A stretch of DNA of 64,000 nucleotides from Stachybotrys elegans (Eukaryota > Ascomycota > Sordariomycetes > Hypocreales > Stachybotryaceae): positions 186,001-250,000 of the forward strand of contig JAGPNK010000019.1 of the NCBI GenBank assembly GCA_020746835.1, given 5' to 3'. The position numbers and the translations under genes were made by a program. Of the stretch, positions 46,777 to 59,337 are shown piece after piece. Position 1 is the stretch's first letter. The number at the start of each line of letters is the position of its first letter. The notes under the pieces were generated by a model. The model ran no database searches, had not been told where the DNA came from, and worked only from the letters and a program-made list of their open reading frames with translations.

Positions 46777-48261
46777 TTATTCTGCGCTATCCAGGTTATT
46801 GTCTCCAAGAGTCTCCAGGGCCCAGCTATATGAAGGGAGATAAATTCCATGTTGGCTTTCCACTTTCTTTGAGTACACGGCTTGATATACCGAATATTCC
46901 TGCCATCCATCATCAGTCCTCAAATGCGGGGTTATCAAGTCACGATAGAACCCAAAGCCAAGGATGGAGTGGGCGCGGTGAAGAGCGAATAGGAGTGCCA
47001 GGATGGACGATGAAGCTCCACTGAGTTGAGACAGAGTCGACAATAACAGAAGCATTGAAGAGATATCCATGGCAACCGTGCTCAGCGGGGCCAGGGAAAT
47101 GGGTATCCTGACGGTGGGACGGATATCCTCAGGCGAGATCCTGAATGTGGTCGCGAGAAAGGTCAGGCACCTTCGCTGCCAGACTAGAGGCCAGATACTC
47201 CTAGGCACATAGCGCTGGCCCTCAAAGATGCTCGAGAAGCGTTCCGGGATCCGAATACATTCAAAGACACTCCGCGCAAATGCCTGACAGTTATTGCCCA
47301 CAACATGATAGTCTCCGCCCATTTTACTTAGGACCTCTTTGGCTAGAGTAGGTTCCTGTTAGCTTTATTTCCTCCTTCATATGCAGTATAATGATAGGGG
47401 TTTCCCAATTTTTGAAGAGGACTAACCCACGAATAGGATCTCATCGTTATACAACGTTGTATACCCCAGCAGTTTACCTCCTCTTGACTGCAAGTATATG
47501 TCTGGCTCCCTGTCTGTCACAGGCCGTATTAGGCAGAGGTTACCTCCCCCAACCACATCAAGTTCACATGTGATTGGAGTACTTTCCTCATGGTTTTGCC
47601 GTTGTAGCTGCAGATCAGTAATATACGGGTTAACATCGCCTATGAGAAGTGACCAGTGGGAGAATGTGGATGGGAAATATGTACTCCTTGAACCATGAGC
47701 ACTGATGCAGCAGGCCCGTGTCACTCCAAGTGTCGGTCCGGAGACCGCGGACGGTCGTGTCAGCAGATAGATCGGTCGAATCCAAGCGCCGTAGAAGCCT
47801 CGGGAACCAGTCATCACACGAGCCAGTTCGTGCCCGACACCCCGCGGCGTCTTCTTGAGAGTGGCTATAACGGTGAGTCGCGTTCTCTTCTCCACCATAG
47901 AAATGTAGATATGACGGAAGAGAACCTCGTGCAAGTCATACACGTCATACACGGCATGAACGGCATGAACTCTCCTTGCTTCTAATAACTCCCACTTGAT
48001 CCAATGCCGACTCAAGTACCGCGTAAAGCCTGCCATGTACTTGCCGGTGGCGAGAAACCTCCGCTCCGAACGAGAAATATGCTCTAGCAAGTGGTCGTCA
48101 CTGTTGAAGCTTGAGCTTTCACGCTGAACCTCGTCATACAAGTGTTCAGCAATTGATATCAAGAGCCTGTCATAGAGTTGGCCACCCCTATTCCGCAAAT
48201 CTTCAGCAGCCTCGATCATGAATGTATGTATCATACTAAGATATATGGTTAGAGCATACAA
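46777..48261 (-). CDS. PPPDE-like (thiol isopeptidase fold) protein; 5-prime end uncertain
   Basis: Two exons, 48261-47427 and 47342-46777, join in frame to 466 residues. The central part has HWSLLIGD and, just after the splice junction, VGNNCQAFA; paired His and Cys motifs of this type are typical of PPPDE/deSUMOylase-like papain-fold proteins, with His and Cys as the catalytic pair. The splice brings the two motifs to a normal spacing. The C-terminal third has hydrophobic segments and may be membrane-associated. The true start is probably further upstream: minus-strand DNA around 48420-48485 reads like a further exon (AAIEEFIRDYLRYNRRL), which would need small introns I cannot place with confidence. 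Function in this locus unknown. Confidence 0.6.
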
Positions 48262-49617
48262 AGTAATAAGTTAGCTCTTCCACGCCTAGAAACTTACGTG
48301 TAGATATCTATGTACTACCATAAATGATGTTAGAGTTTAAGATATTATAAATTAGAAAAAAAGAATATCTCCAACAGACAGGTTAAACATTGGCATGCTT
48401 ATGTACTACTTGCCTCTTGCGCGCATAGGCGTCTATTGTATCGCAAATAATCACGGATGAATTCCTCTATAGCGGCTAGCCTAGTTCTATGAGTAAGCTA
48501 CCCACGCTACATGGGGAAGGGAGTGTAGTGGCTTGCTCTTACTCTCTGGGTCGATGGTGGATAGATGCATGGTTTCTTAACCCGAGGATGACGAGTATGT
48601 TGATTATCTCTTGATCCATTATCCGAGTTGTTTGATAGTGAGCTTATATATCCTCGGAAGTATGGTAAGTAGAAGACAACGGGTGCATCTTATGTTTTTT
48701 CTCTGCTGAGCTAGGGAAGCCCATTTAGACTTTATCGAATCTAGTAAGCTGAATTATGTATGTGGAACAGTAAGCATGGCTCACCTCAGTTCTAGACGTC
48801 GTTAAGAAAATTAGCTTTGGGCACGTGGAATGATAACCCGGGCAGGTATAGCTTTATTCCCAGCTATGTCACTGTCGACTTGGCTTGTGGCGCAACAAAT
48901 GGCACAAAGGGGGCTCAGCTAAATTAGTTGCGTATTGGGCCGCAGCATACCGCTGGGGAATAGGTGCAGCGCTGGAAGGATGGGACGTACACTCTAATAC
49001 TTGTGCGATCGTATCGGTCTCTCACCGGCTATGTTTGCCATTTTCATATACTGGCTGTCCTTATCAGATCTCTGGATACCTATGTGCTGATACACAAAGC
49101 CACGTGTTTCTCTTTGTGTGCTGGTGTGCATCCGTACCCTACAGAGGGGACAGGCAGAGACAGCATCCCCTCCTTTAACTATACGAAAGCATACATGCTT
49201 TCTGTAGTATACTGGGATCATACGAGTTAGGCTAGGGAGAGAAAGTGACTTTAGGCTATTGGTAATTTGGTCTATAAGCTAAGTTTGGGACAGTTGAGGA
49301 TTTCACCCAGCCGTCGGCAAGTCACTCAGCCGCCCCATCCCTCTGTACATCCAATGCAATATCACGATGCATCACATGCCTGCAAAGTGGAATGCAGCGC
49401 TGGCGTGTGACGCCACCCACAGCCTGGACTCTGGTCATTACAGCTCAGCAGGCGGCTACACCGTATACTAAATAATCCCCACGTGATTACTTAGCTATAC
49501 TGTTTCTAACTAAATTAGTTGGTAAGATATTGGGAATCACGCTTACTGTATAAGTACTGCTCATTGTCCCTTGAACTAGATGCCTTTTAATCATAGTGAA
49601 TGTGAAGCTAGAATATT
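48262..49617. other. Gene-poor AT-rich region
   Basis: Besides possible 5-prime exons of the PPPDE-like gene near 48330-48485, I see nothing supportable. A 97-codon ORF at 48885-49178 has no recognisable feature. Confidence 0.4.
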
Positions 49618-50538
49618 ATGCCGCGCTTTATCAGGGCAGTGGGGGTAATAAATTTCACCTCTCCCTTGGTGCATTTTCACCAGGTCTTTAGTACCCTCTC
49701 TATCTTCATTTCTTGGTATAATTGTGTTGAAGAAATGTCACCCTTGTGCCAATGGTTCTGGAGGGTAGTCTACGCTATTCTTCCATTTCATGCTGCCTCA
49801 TGGGGGGCAACAAAAGCCCCTATCGAGTCAATTCTGACGTCTTCTAATGCAGACACTCAGAAGAAACTCACAGAGGCCTGGCTAGAAAATATGGACAGGC
49901 AGCTCAATACCATCTCCGTCACGGTAAGTGCTTGCACGCACTTCGCATCCTTGCTAATCCGTGAATTCCTTGCAGAGTGCGCTTATAAGCAGCCTAGTCG
50001 TCTCGGCTTTGGCCTGGCCATCCGTAGCTAGCCCAGGAGGCGAGGACGGCCCGTCATCAAGGTATGACAGTGGTCCTGTCAGGTGTCTATGGTACATTTC
50101 ACTGCTCTTCTCTCTAACCTCTATCGCTACGGCGACGAACCAGAATGTCGTGATCCATCGACTTTCATGCTTTTCGGATAGCTTAGAGAGAACGAGGCGG
50201 ATGCTGGGGGAGAGTGGCAGCGCTCCCGTGGTTCCTGACATGCTGCAGCTTTGGATTTGGCAGATTCCAATCGCCTTCCTCAACGGGAGTGTATACACCT
50301 TTGTCGCAGGGCTGGCGGTTATAGTTTGGGGTGTTGCCAAGGACTCACATCTAGACTTTCAGTTCGTGGATACCAAGGTATGTTGTGCATATTATAGAGG
50401 GTTCTTAAAGACGCTACAGTATCTCACCTGGTTGAGCAGGTCCTGATTGTCTTTATGGTCGGGTTATCAGTCTGCGTGCCTAACTACTTACTTGGAACGT
50501 ATGGTCTGTATGGCAAGATTGGATTAGCAAGCTCCTAG
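49618..50538 (+). CDS. Hypothetical fungal membrane protein
   Basis: Three exons, 49618-49923, 49976-50377 and 50440-50538, join in frame to 268 residues. I do not recognise a named domain. The middle exon has a hydrophobic segment (SALISSLVVSALAWPSV) followed by a charged stretch, then LWYISLLFSLTSIATA and a third membrane stretch (FVAGLAVIVWGVA); the last exon adds VLIVFMVGLSV. This layout, with about four membrane helices and SGPVRxLWYxSL, recurs in fungal membrane proteins of unknown function. The start is uncertain; the ATG at 49735 is an alternative. Surrounding DNA is AT-rich and gene-poor. Confidence 0.6.
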
Positions 50539-51569
50539 GCTGCAGTCTTGAGTTGATGAAAACATGAAAACTGTTGAATGAATTGGTAAAACTAAAAGTT
50601 ACTTATTTCCAATATCATTTTCCATTCCACGAAGAATACAAGGAAAAGATGCAATATGACTGTTAAACGTATAGATGAGTGAAAGAGGACTATCTATATG
50701 GTTTCGCGGAGGACTGCAGCTTATTTTAAATGACTACGTCTCCCTCAAGCCCATGCGACTGATTCAGATAGCTCCTCAGGCATGCTGGCCATTGAATTGC
50801 AGGATGTGACTTGCAGCTTTTCCGCTAATTTTTGTTAATGTAGAAATTTAAGCTACGAAGACGCCTCTCTGCCAAATGGCCCAGGACCATCATGGTCGCG
50901 CACAGAAAATGTCAGGAGGCAGCTGACCAGATTTTTGAGCTGATGGCTCTGGCCCAAGGCGGAGTGAGGCTAGAAGTGATTATGTCAACGACACTGTTGG
51001 TAAGACTTTCCAGCAGCGGATTATCCCACTTCTGATGCTGCTCGCCCCCATAGCATTAGTTGTACCCGGGAGTTGCTGGCAGGCAACAAACCTGGCGGAC
51101 TTGAGACCCGATGTGAGGCGACCGGGGTATCGGGAGAAGAGAAAAGTGCTGAAGCTCACAGGGCCAGCAACCTGCAGAGCCGGGTGAATAAAACATAGCC
51201 ACATAGCAAGCGGAACGTGAGGCAAGTGTGGTGTGTCATGTCAACTGCTCAGAGGGCGAGGAGCGGATCTGGGGAAGCTGCACGGATGGCCTCAGCAATG
51301 TTGAGAGCTCGTCCAGCTATACCCAAACAAGTAAAACTACGATCGGCCATGTATCGGCGAGAGCGGATCATCGGCGGCATTGATGACTGAATTTGGTCAC
51401 CTTAGGCGGCGCAACGAGCGAGAGCCAATCACAAGCCTCGGATAGGGCGAACCGTAGCCGAGCATCGGCGGCATCATGACGACGCAGATGCAGCTCGTAT
51501 CTCCTCCCTGCCTCCCTGTGATGCGATATCAGTCATTTTTTTACGTCAAACCAGGCCACGGCAAATGCG
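50539..51569. promoter_or_regulatory. Upstream region of the Zn2Cys6 regulator
   Basis: About 1 kb without a credible gene. The 12-mer CATCGGCGGCAT occurs twice, at 51369-51380 and 51463-51474, both within 200 nt of the regulator start. CGG triplets are the usual contact of Zn2Cys6 proteins, so autoregulation is possible. Confidence 0.45.
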
Positions 51570-53959
51570 ATGAGCAGCAGAGGTGGGCCGGATGCAAGGA
51601 GTGTCGCACCTCCTGTCGCGAGGCCCCGTCATACGCGCAGCAACGTCTGCACTCAATGCCGGCGGCAGAAGCAAAAGGTGGGTTGGGGCTTATCCGAGCT
51701 CTGCATGTAGAGTGCCTGTGCCTGTGCCTTGTTGAGCTGATCACAGCCCAGTGTGACCGAAACTCGCCGTGTGGTAATTGCGTCCGCCGCGACATACCGC
51801 ATCTCTGCCATCTGCCGCCACGGTCCCCAAGATGGATGGTCGGAACGCCATCTACAGTTAGGTCGGCGGCGGCAACAGCACCGTCAGCATGTCTCCAACC
51901 ACTACCGCCGCCGCCGCCGCCGCCACCTCCTCCGATACTCCCGGCCTCCGCATCGTCCGCATCATCCGGCGTACATGGCACTCCAGCCAGCACCGTTGCG
52001 GCGGTACCCAGCATAACCTCGCCTGCCACGACGGCGGGAGGAAGAGGTCGGTCTGTGCCGAGCACTGGCCCGAGGCACAGCTCGGCAGATCACCTGCCGC
52101 CTCGCATCGGGCATCTGTGGAACTCCCGAGGTGCCCCTTCGTACCATGGCAGCTCCTATTTTGGTCACCAATCGGCTGCCGACATGATGCAGGTCGAAAG
52201 TCCCGAGCTCCCCGTCGGCTTCAGCGGCATCCACGCCAGCAATGCGAGGCGGGGGCCGCAGTACCAAGCTCACCGTAGCGAGAAAGGCCCCTACTCGCAC
52301 ATATGGGAGCTCATTGGCTACCTCCCGCGCCGGAAAACCATCGTCGACCACCTGGTACGGCGCTTCATCGACGAGCTCAACCCCGTGTACGATAGCCTGC
52401 ACGAGGAGACGTTTATGCACAATTACGAGGCCTTTTGGAATAGACGCTGGGGCGACGATGACCTGACGTCAGTCGACTTGCGGTGGCTTTCTCTGCTGTT
52501 TGTTGTTCTGGCTTTTGCAGAACTGCTCGATTGTCCTCCCGATGCATTACCAGAAACCCAGAGGGAGCATGAAGAGACGTCGGTGCAATTCTTCTGGGCG
52601 TCCCGGAAAGCCATTGTCATCAGCCCAACGTTCAGCGGCGAGTCACCGGACCTAGTGAGAGCAGGCATCCTCGTGTCCCGGTACCTCCTGTATACCGGCC
52701 GCAAGACGGAAGCCTGGCTCACCAGTTCCTTTGCTATCCGCATGGCGCAGGCCCAGGGCATGCACGTCGATGGCGAGAGCTGGGGTCTTCCGCCCAAGGT
52801 CCTCGAAACTCGCCGGCGGCTCTGGAGCGCGCTGTATGCTCTCGACAGATCCATATCTCTCGCCATAGGACGTCCGTACACAATCAACGACAGGCACTGC
52901 ATGAAGATGAATATCCGAAACATCTGGGTTGACTCGGAACCAGGGGAAGCATACCACGTCAGGGAGCGGCCCCTCTCCGACCCAACTCCAAGCATCTATT
53001 ACCTCTACCAGCAGCGCCTGGCCGCCATCCTCGGCGACATACACGACGAGTGCTTTGGCATATCGCCTGCTTCGTCCACCACCTGGACATCCTACGCCAC
53101 ATACGAGAAGGTCCTCGACCTGGACCGCGTCCTGCTCGGCTGGCTAGACTCTCTGCCCCCATATTTCCGCCTTAAAGACCCGGACATGTCTCTTGACAAC
53201 GAGCGGCCCTACCTGTACTGGCAGCGCATGTACCTCCACACCGCCTACCACTTTGCCCGCGTTACGCTGCATCGGTCTTACGTCCTCCTCGAATCCGCCA
53301 CCGATCGGTTTCAGTACAGCCGCGATGCGTGTGCCAGCAGTGCCTGTGCCGATCTCAAGCTCAAGCTTAGCCTCCGCGTTGGCGCTGCCCCAGCGGATCG
53401 TCTCAAAGCGGGTGTCGCAATGCATAATCTCTTCAACAGCGCGCTCGTCCTTGGCATTGTCGCCGTTCGGGCGCCGTCTGGGCCTCTGACGGCCGGGATC
53501 CTAGATGACCTGGCAGCGTACTGCGAAAAGCAGCGCGCCGATTCTTGGGTGAATGAGTTCCAGCTCGCCGAGGTGAAAGTGATCGAGCTATGCATCGCGA
53601 GCGCGCGCAAGTCTAGACGCGAAGCACCTAGGTCTTCTGCGGCGGGCGACGGATACGGAAACGAGAGAGGGAGCGTCTCGGTGCCTTCGAGAGGCGGTAC
53701 GGGGATTTCGTCTGGACATAACGAGGAGTTGAGCCTCTCGGACATGCCTGCACAGGGCGATGAAATGAGGCCTCAACACCAGCAGCACCAGAATCTCGCT
53801 TGGCCGATGGCGGACGGCGGCGATGGTTTACCTGGGTCGACTGATTTGGGCGGCGGCATGGATTCGAATCAGAACTGGCTGGCTTGGAATAACTTGCCCG
53901 AGCCGCTACATTACCAGTTGTGGGAGGATCTTGTGGGGAGTCTGGAAGCGCGGCAGTGA
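51570..53959 (+). CDS. Zn2Cys6 transcription factor with fungal-specific regulatory domain
   Basis: Nuclear regulator of 771 residues. Exon 1 is 51570-51677, exon 2 is 51752-53959. Splicing is required: it joins CTQCRRQKQK to CDRNSPCGNC, giving the six zinc ligands Cys27, 30, 37, 43, 46 and 55 with normal spacing, and the intron falls between Lys36 and Cys37, a common place in this family. The reading frame open from 51476 without splicing would lose the first half of the zinc cluster. A ten-residue proline run follows near residue 90. The middle homology region (about 190-600) has the fungal_trans features ETRRRLWSALYALDR and SLAIGRP. It is likely to control nearby genes, perhaps FAH, MFS and cupin to its right; a link to the NRPS/PKS core is possible but unsupported. 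Confidence 0.92.
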
Positions 53960-54055
53960 TTATGGAAACGAATATGTTTGTGATCTTGATTACCCCTTTG
54001 GGTGGTGTTGTATTTATTTTCCCATTTTCTACACCTCTTTCGGTATGTATTACAT

Positions 54056-55240
54056 TCAGAGTTTTGACAGCGTGGTTTCTGACATAAAAGTGTTTGTCAG
54101 TGTACCGAGACCGTTGCTGATGGTGATTCGCAGCTCAGAGCCATCCTTGAGATAGGCAGGGGGCTTGTGGCTGTGTCCAATACCCGAAGGCGTTCCTGTG
54201 AGGATCACCGTACCTCTGGGCAACGTCGAGTCCTACCAAGAGATGAGAATCGACTGCTTGCGTTTTTGTTGTGTTGCAACGTACCTGAGACAAGTGTGAA
54301 ATAATCTTGGGTATCGAGAAGATCATGTCTGCCGACTTTCCGTCTTGGAGGACCTTGCCATCGAGGACCGTCTTAAGCTTCAGAACCGACAAGTCGGGCA
54401 GCACCTTGGCTGAGACAAGCGCTGGTCCTAATGGGCAGAAGCCGTCGAAACCTTTGCTAAAGCCCCACTGCGACGTTCTGCTCTGCACGTCTCGGCAGGT
54501 GATGTCGTTGGCCACCGTGTAGCCCAGAACATAGTCGAGAGCGGAAGCCTCGTCCACATCCTTGCAGTCCTTGCCGATGACAATTGCAAGCTCGACCTCT
54601 GCGTCAACGGCATCGCCAGCAGACTTGGGAATCTTGACGGAGGCGGTAGGGTCCTGTAGGCATGTTGACGGCTTCATGAAGACTTCAGGGATGGTGGGGA
54701 TGGTCATTTTCAGCTCAGCCTAAGTTTTCATTAGCGAATTCCAACGGTAGCAGTGGCAGTGAGAGGACTTGCAGCATGGTCGGTGTAGTTCAGGCCAATC
54801 GCTCGTATCGTGCCGACCTCGCTGGCAGCAAGCGGCGACAGAAGCTTGGAGTCGGGTCAGCGGAATGGCTCATCAAAAGTCTTGGAGACGATGAGCAGTA
54901 CCTTCTGGATCGTGGTTACTTCGCCCGTAAAACTAGAATTGTCCAAAGCCGATGCTCCATCGAGAACGCGGACAGACACTGGCTGCTGGGCAGCAACCGC
55001 GAGACCAACTAAGAAGCAGCCATCAATACCAAGACCGGGAAGCCGATAGCTCTAAAGGTAGGACACCTACCATCGACCTCGGGATCACTGGGCTGGCCGC
55101 AAAGTATTCGTCCGTCGGGCGCGACAAACCGCACCAGACGCGTCCAAACCTGCCAAGACGGGGGCTCTGTCAGTAATCACAGGGGAAACCCATCAACAAC
55201 AAACTGCAATCAAGGCTAGACTTACAGGGTCCACACTCAT
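54056..55240 (-). CDS. Fumarylacetoacetate hydrolase (FAH) family protein
   Basis: Six exons (55240-55226, 55149-55071, 55008-54902, 54844-54773, 54719-54285, 54232-54056) join in frame to 294 residues. Family motifs are in order: GLNYTDHA around residue 87, PEVFMKPS, then the metal-binding acidic cluster with Glu-x-Glu as VDAEVELAIVIGK, DITCRDVQ, and TGTPSGIG near the C-terminus. Such enzymes hydrolyse, decarboxylate or hydrate diketo acids using Mg2+ or Mn2+. The fourth intron uses a GC donor (GCAAGT at 54772-54767) with a normal AG acceptor; no in-frame GT alternative gives the conserved DHAAELK junction. It is divergent from the MFS permease at 56041. Likely role is cleavage or decarboxylation of an aromatic or polyketide-derived keto acid; exact substrate unknown. 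Confidence 0.88.
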
Positions 55241-56040
55241 GGCTGTTCTTGGTAACGTCGACTAGGGAGATATACGGACAAAAGAAGCACACAGCTCAAA
55301 GGAGTAAAATCGTCTTGTGGTAGTCAGAAGCCCAAACCTGTTCATGCTCCATGATATAGTGGTGGAAGGCCCAGCGTGGCAACCCAATTGTCTCCATGCA
55401 ACCGCACTGCTCGCCGTGGAGCTCTCCACATCCTTTGCTTATCAGCATATCCGACGCTGCCGCCGATCTTGCCGCCGAAGCTACGGCGATAGCCTGAGCG
55501 CTCCACACGACCACCAGCAGCGTAACACGACAACGTTACCTAACACCCCAGAGTACCGCCCCAAAAACAAGTTCCGATAAGGCACCAAGCCTGACCCTGC
55601 TGGACATTTTCCCTTGGCGTGTTCGGGGAACCGTTCGATCTTACCTCCATCTGGCACCTCAACATGCCCGCCTTGGAGACTAGGTAGATAGCAGCGGGGG
55701 CCAGACTCGCCAGCGCCCTCTTTCTATTCGCCGTTGTGTCCTTGCCGCCGCCGATGCTCCCCCGATAACATGACTTGCTATCTATGGGTGTTTCTCTGCG
55801 CGCAGGGGGCCCATGCAGTTCTTGGGACCAAAGACATACCTGTGGCCATGCGATGACATATATATTTGTTAAAGCTTTTGCCAGCTCCCATCGCTGCGGA
55901 CCTCAATCCATCCTTTCGGGACAGGATCATTGACATCAACGGGCTTTAAACGACCAGCCGCCTTTATTGTTCTTTGGTTGTGCTCCTTGTCTTAACTTAG
56001 TACCCTATAGCACTGCCGTTCGCTCCAATCGCGCGCAAAC
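55241..56040. promoter_or_regulatory. Divergent promoter between FAH and MFS genes
   Basis: 800 nt between the two starts. No credible ORF and no obvious palindromic motif were seen. A polypyrimidine-rich stretch precedes the MFS start. Confidence 0.4.
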
Positions 56041-57850
56041 ATGGCCGCCCTCCGCGACGACACAAAGGCGGAGCTCCAGGTCGCCGGGAGCAACTCTGAC
56101 AGAGAGGTCGTGGCAGCCGACCAGGACGAGTCCTTCTACATCGACCCCAAGAGAGAGGCGACGCTGCTTCGGAAGCTCGATATATGGATTGCGCCCATCA
56201 TGATGCTCATGTGAGTTATGGACTTTATGCCAATACTTCCTTTGCCGCTCACGGGTGTCGATTATCTGACTAACATTTCTTCCCCAAGCTTCCTCACAGC
56301 CTATCTTGATAGGTCAAACATCGGAAATGCAGCAAGTGCTGGCATGACGGCTGATCTGGGCATGTCCTCAGATCAACTCGGAAGTAAGTCCAACTCCAGA
56401 CACTGGTCCTCGGGCCGTGGTCAGCATCGCCCGAAGCTAACCCAATGAATTAGACGCGGTGACTCTGTTCTATGTCACTTACGTGGCGGGAGAGATCCCC
56501 TGCAGTTTGATTCTGAAGAAGTTCCGCGCCGGTGAGATATCCTGTACTTCTCGCTCTCCTACTCCAACTCGATCTGACCTATTCATAATCTAGATCGACT
56601 TATCCCCCTCATCATGTTCCTATGGTCCATTGTGCTCATCGGCAGCGGCTTCATGCACAACGTCGGCCAACTCTACGCATCTCGCCTCCTGCTCGGGCTT
56701 TTCGAGTCTGGAATCTTCCCCTGCCTCGTCATCTACCTCAGCACTTTCTACCAGCGCGAGGAGCAGGCCCTCCGAGTATCCTACCTCTTCGTCTCAGCCG
56801 CCCTGTCCGGGTCCTTTGGCGGCCTCTTCGCCTACGCGCTTCTCCACATGGACGGTGTCGCGGGCCTCGAAGGTTGGCGATGGCTCTTCATCATCGAGGG
56901 CATCGCCTCCGTCGTCATCTCCATCTTCGTGTGGTACATGCTGGCTCCTGACTACGAGAACGCGCACTTCCTAAACGATGAGGACAAGGAGCTCATGCGC
57001 ATCCGAGCCGCGCGCAACGCTAGATATAACGGCAAGCCTCAGTTCGACTGGGCCGAGGTGCGCAAGGCTGTCATGGACCCCAAGCTCTACGTCAGCTGCT
57101 GGAGCCAGTTCTGGGCGGATATCTGCAGCTTTGGCATGTCTAGCTTCTTGCCTCTCATCATCCGATCCTTCGGCTACGGAAGCATCACTACTCAGCTTCT
57201 TACCGTTCCCGTCTTCTTCTGGGCCTCAGCCGCTTACTTGGTTGTGTCGTGGTGCTCCGACCGCTGGCGCAGGCGTGCCATTTTCATGATGCCGGCCTGT
57301 CTGCTCACAGCTGCCGGCTACGCCATCAACATTGGAGTCCCAGCACACTCGACTGCCGCCCTTTACTTTTCGCTTTTTGTCATTGCTCCTGGTGTAAGTC
57401 CCGTATCACGTCTTTCCGTTGATTGTATGGGAGGTACTGACATGCCATCTAGATTTACATCATCGTCGGTCTCAACGTAGCCTGGCTCAGCAACGTGAGT
57501 AGCTTTTCTCCCCCACGACATACGTCTGTCTTTAATCTAAAATGCATACACAGACACACGCTGGATACCACAAGAGATCGATGGCCGTCGGAATGAACCA
57601 ATCTATCGGAAACTGCGCCGGACTCGTCGTCGGCCAGATTTTCCGATCAACCGTCGACGGCAGGTATTTGCTGGGCCTCAGCTTCTCCCTTGGCTCTGTC
57701 TGCTTGGCCGTCTTCGGCCATATCACGCTTCTCTGGTATCTCAGTCGCGAGAACAAGAGGAGGGAAGCTCTCACCGAACAGCAACGAGAATACGAGATCC
57801 AAAATGGCAAGGGTGGCGACTTCCACCCCGATTTCCGATATGCTCTGTAA
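56041..57850 (+). CDS. MFS permease, anion:cation symporter type (Dal5/Tna1-like)
   Basis: Six exons (56041-56210, 56289-56383, 56454-56531, 56594-57393, 57453-57494, 57554-57850) join in frame to 493 residues, the normal size. The order of features matches the allantoate/nicotinate permease group: LRKLDIWIAPIM at the start of TM1, FLTAYLDRSNIGNA, a central loop with WRWLFIIEG and PxYENAHFL, and a C-terminal REALTEQQREYEI segment. These proteins import small organic anions by proton symport at the plasma membrane. Its divergent pairing with an FAH enzyme fits uptake and breakdown of an organic acid, which is inference from context. Confidence 0.92.
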
Positions 57851-58278
57851 CTATAGACAATTTAGATCTTCATCCGAGATGAGACGCTTGTCTGAGGGTC
57901 TCTCACTATCCCATCTCTTGTGTGTCTCCCCACAATCATCTTCTCTGCACACAAATTGTCTCCCAGCCATCCTCCTCCATGACACGGAAGTTGGTTTGTC
58001 TTGAGTCCGGGTTCCTGTTAGGACCTTACTTTGTGGTATCTGCTTGAGCTTCACATTTTTTCTTACCTCGTCTAGGCTAAGCATGGTTCCCGCTCTTCCT
58101 AGCGGCGCCTTGCGTATTAGCACTCGTCTTTACCATTGATACGTGCATCGTGCACTAGGTTTTTGTGCTTAGCACGGCATTTAGTCTATCATAGGATCCA
58201 TTAACAGGTTTCTTTCCGGTGACTGTCCATGTTGACTCTAGCCCTAGCTTGTCAAGTCCATGTTTCTTTACAACAAGG

Positions 58279-59337
58279 CTAACCTGACAGGTTTATACTA
58301 TCCCCATGCCGACTCCAGGGCCCCAGGGGAAACGTGTTGACTGAGTGCAGGGTTTGTAATTTGAGCTTCAACCGCTGGTGAAGATGCAGTATAGCAGGCA
58401 GACTGATGCCAATAACAGCAACTGACGTCTCAGCCCAGGTCCAGTAGAAAATGTCAAGGCCGTCATCTAAGCAGTCAGCGCCTGGTCACCTTTGCAGATA
58501 TGCCACTCACGCGTAATATCGGTTCTCAAGACATAGGAGCTCGTGAGAATCGTAATTAGTCTACCAAGAGACGCGACTATGACGCTAAAAATCGTCAGCA
58601 GAGCCGCCAAGAGGGCTGATACATACCAGTATCCCAAGACAAATACCAGTGTGACAGCAATCCTGCGACTGCGACTCGCATGGATGTGCCAAATTTTCGG
58701 CAATGGTAAGGTGAGAATTATCAGGTCAATAACCACACCGGGAATGGCACTGCCAATGTAGAGCGCATCGGTTGAGCCACAGCGTCCGGGGCCAGTTGGA
58801 TCCCAGTGCCTTGTGATGGGATTGCAGATGAAAAGGGTACCAAGGAGTACTCCGATAAGCCAGGCGAGATTGAGACTGTGAGTTATCCATATGACTAGAC
58901 TGAACCAGTCCCATTTTGTGTAGCTAGGGAATATACGCGACATGAGTAGCAGCACCGACGCCTTGGAAAAGGTGAGGGCAATGCTATACGAAAAGTAGAT
59001 TGCAAAGATTAGCTGGCCAACAAGTATTGACTCGTCTTGTCTTAAAGCCCAAAGATGGCGGCCCAGTCCGTTACTCAGTGCAATGACGGTTATTATCAGC
59101 TGCCCAACCAGAACAAACTATGAAAGTTAGATGTGCCGCTTTCCCGTGTCAGTTTCTTCCAAGACTTACTGTGGCTGCGAGGGCGGTCCAGTCATCCCAC
59201 CAAAATCGGTGCCAATGTCCCTGAGCCAGCATGCGGGACCAGAATCGTAGAGCAGTAGCCAATATAGCCGCACTGCCAAGAATGATTACATAGATTCGGA
59301 ACACGGGAGCGCGGTCATCCCGCGCAGACCCGGTCAT
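58279..59337 (-). CDS. Rhodopsin-like integral membrane protein (fungal seven-helix family)
   Basis: Three exons, 59337-59170, 59117-58511 and 58466-58279, join in frame to 320 residues. Six to seven hydrophobic helices are visible. Family motifs are ALRFWSRM and WDDW near the first helices, FAIYFSYSIALTFSK, the cysteine-bearing FICNPITRHWDP-type loop (CNPITRHWDPTGPGRC), and DIxxDGxxxxxW after the last splice. This family (often adjacent to secondary-metabolite or effector genes in fungi) has no settled biochemical role. The last exon is short and ends at a TAG at 58279, so the C-terminal tail is shorter than in many relatives. A tandem repeat of about 70 nt lies 200 nt upstream. Confidence 0.85.

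Noticed and set aside
48885..49230. Overlapping plus-strand ORFs of 97 and 88 codons
   Set aside because: Low-complexity, Cys-rich translations without splice signals, domain motifs or good start context.
51476..51751. Unspliced start of the Zn2Cys6 regulator at 51476
   Set aside because: It loses three of the six zinc-binding cysteines; the spliced start at 51570 restores the full motif.
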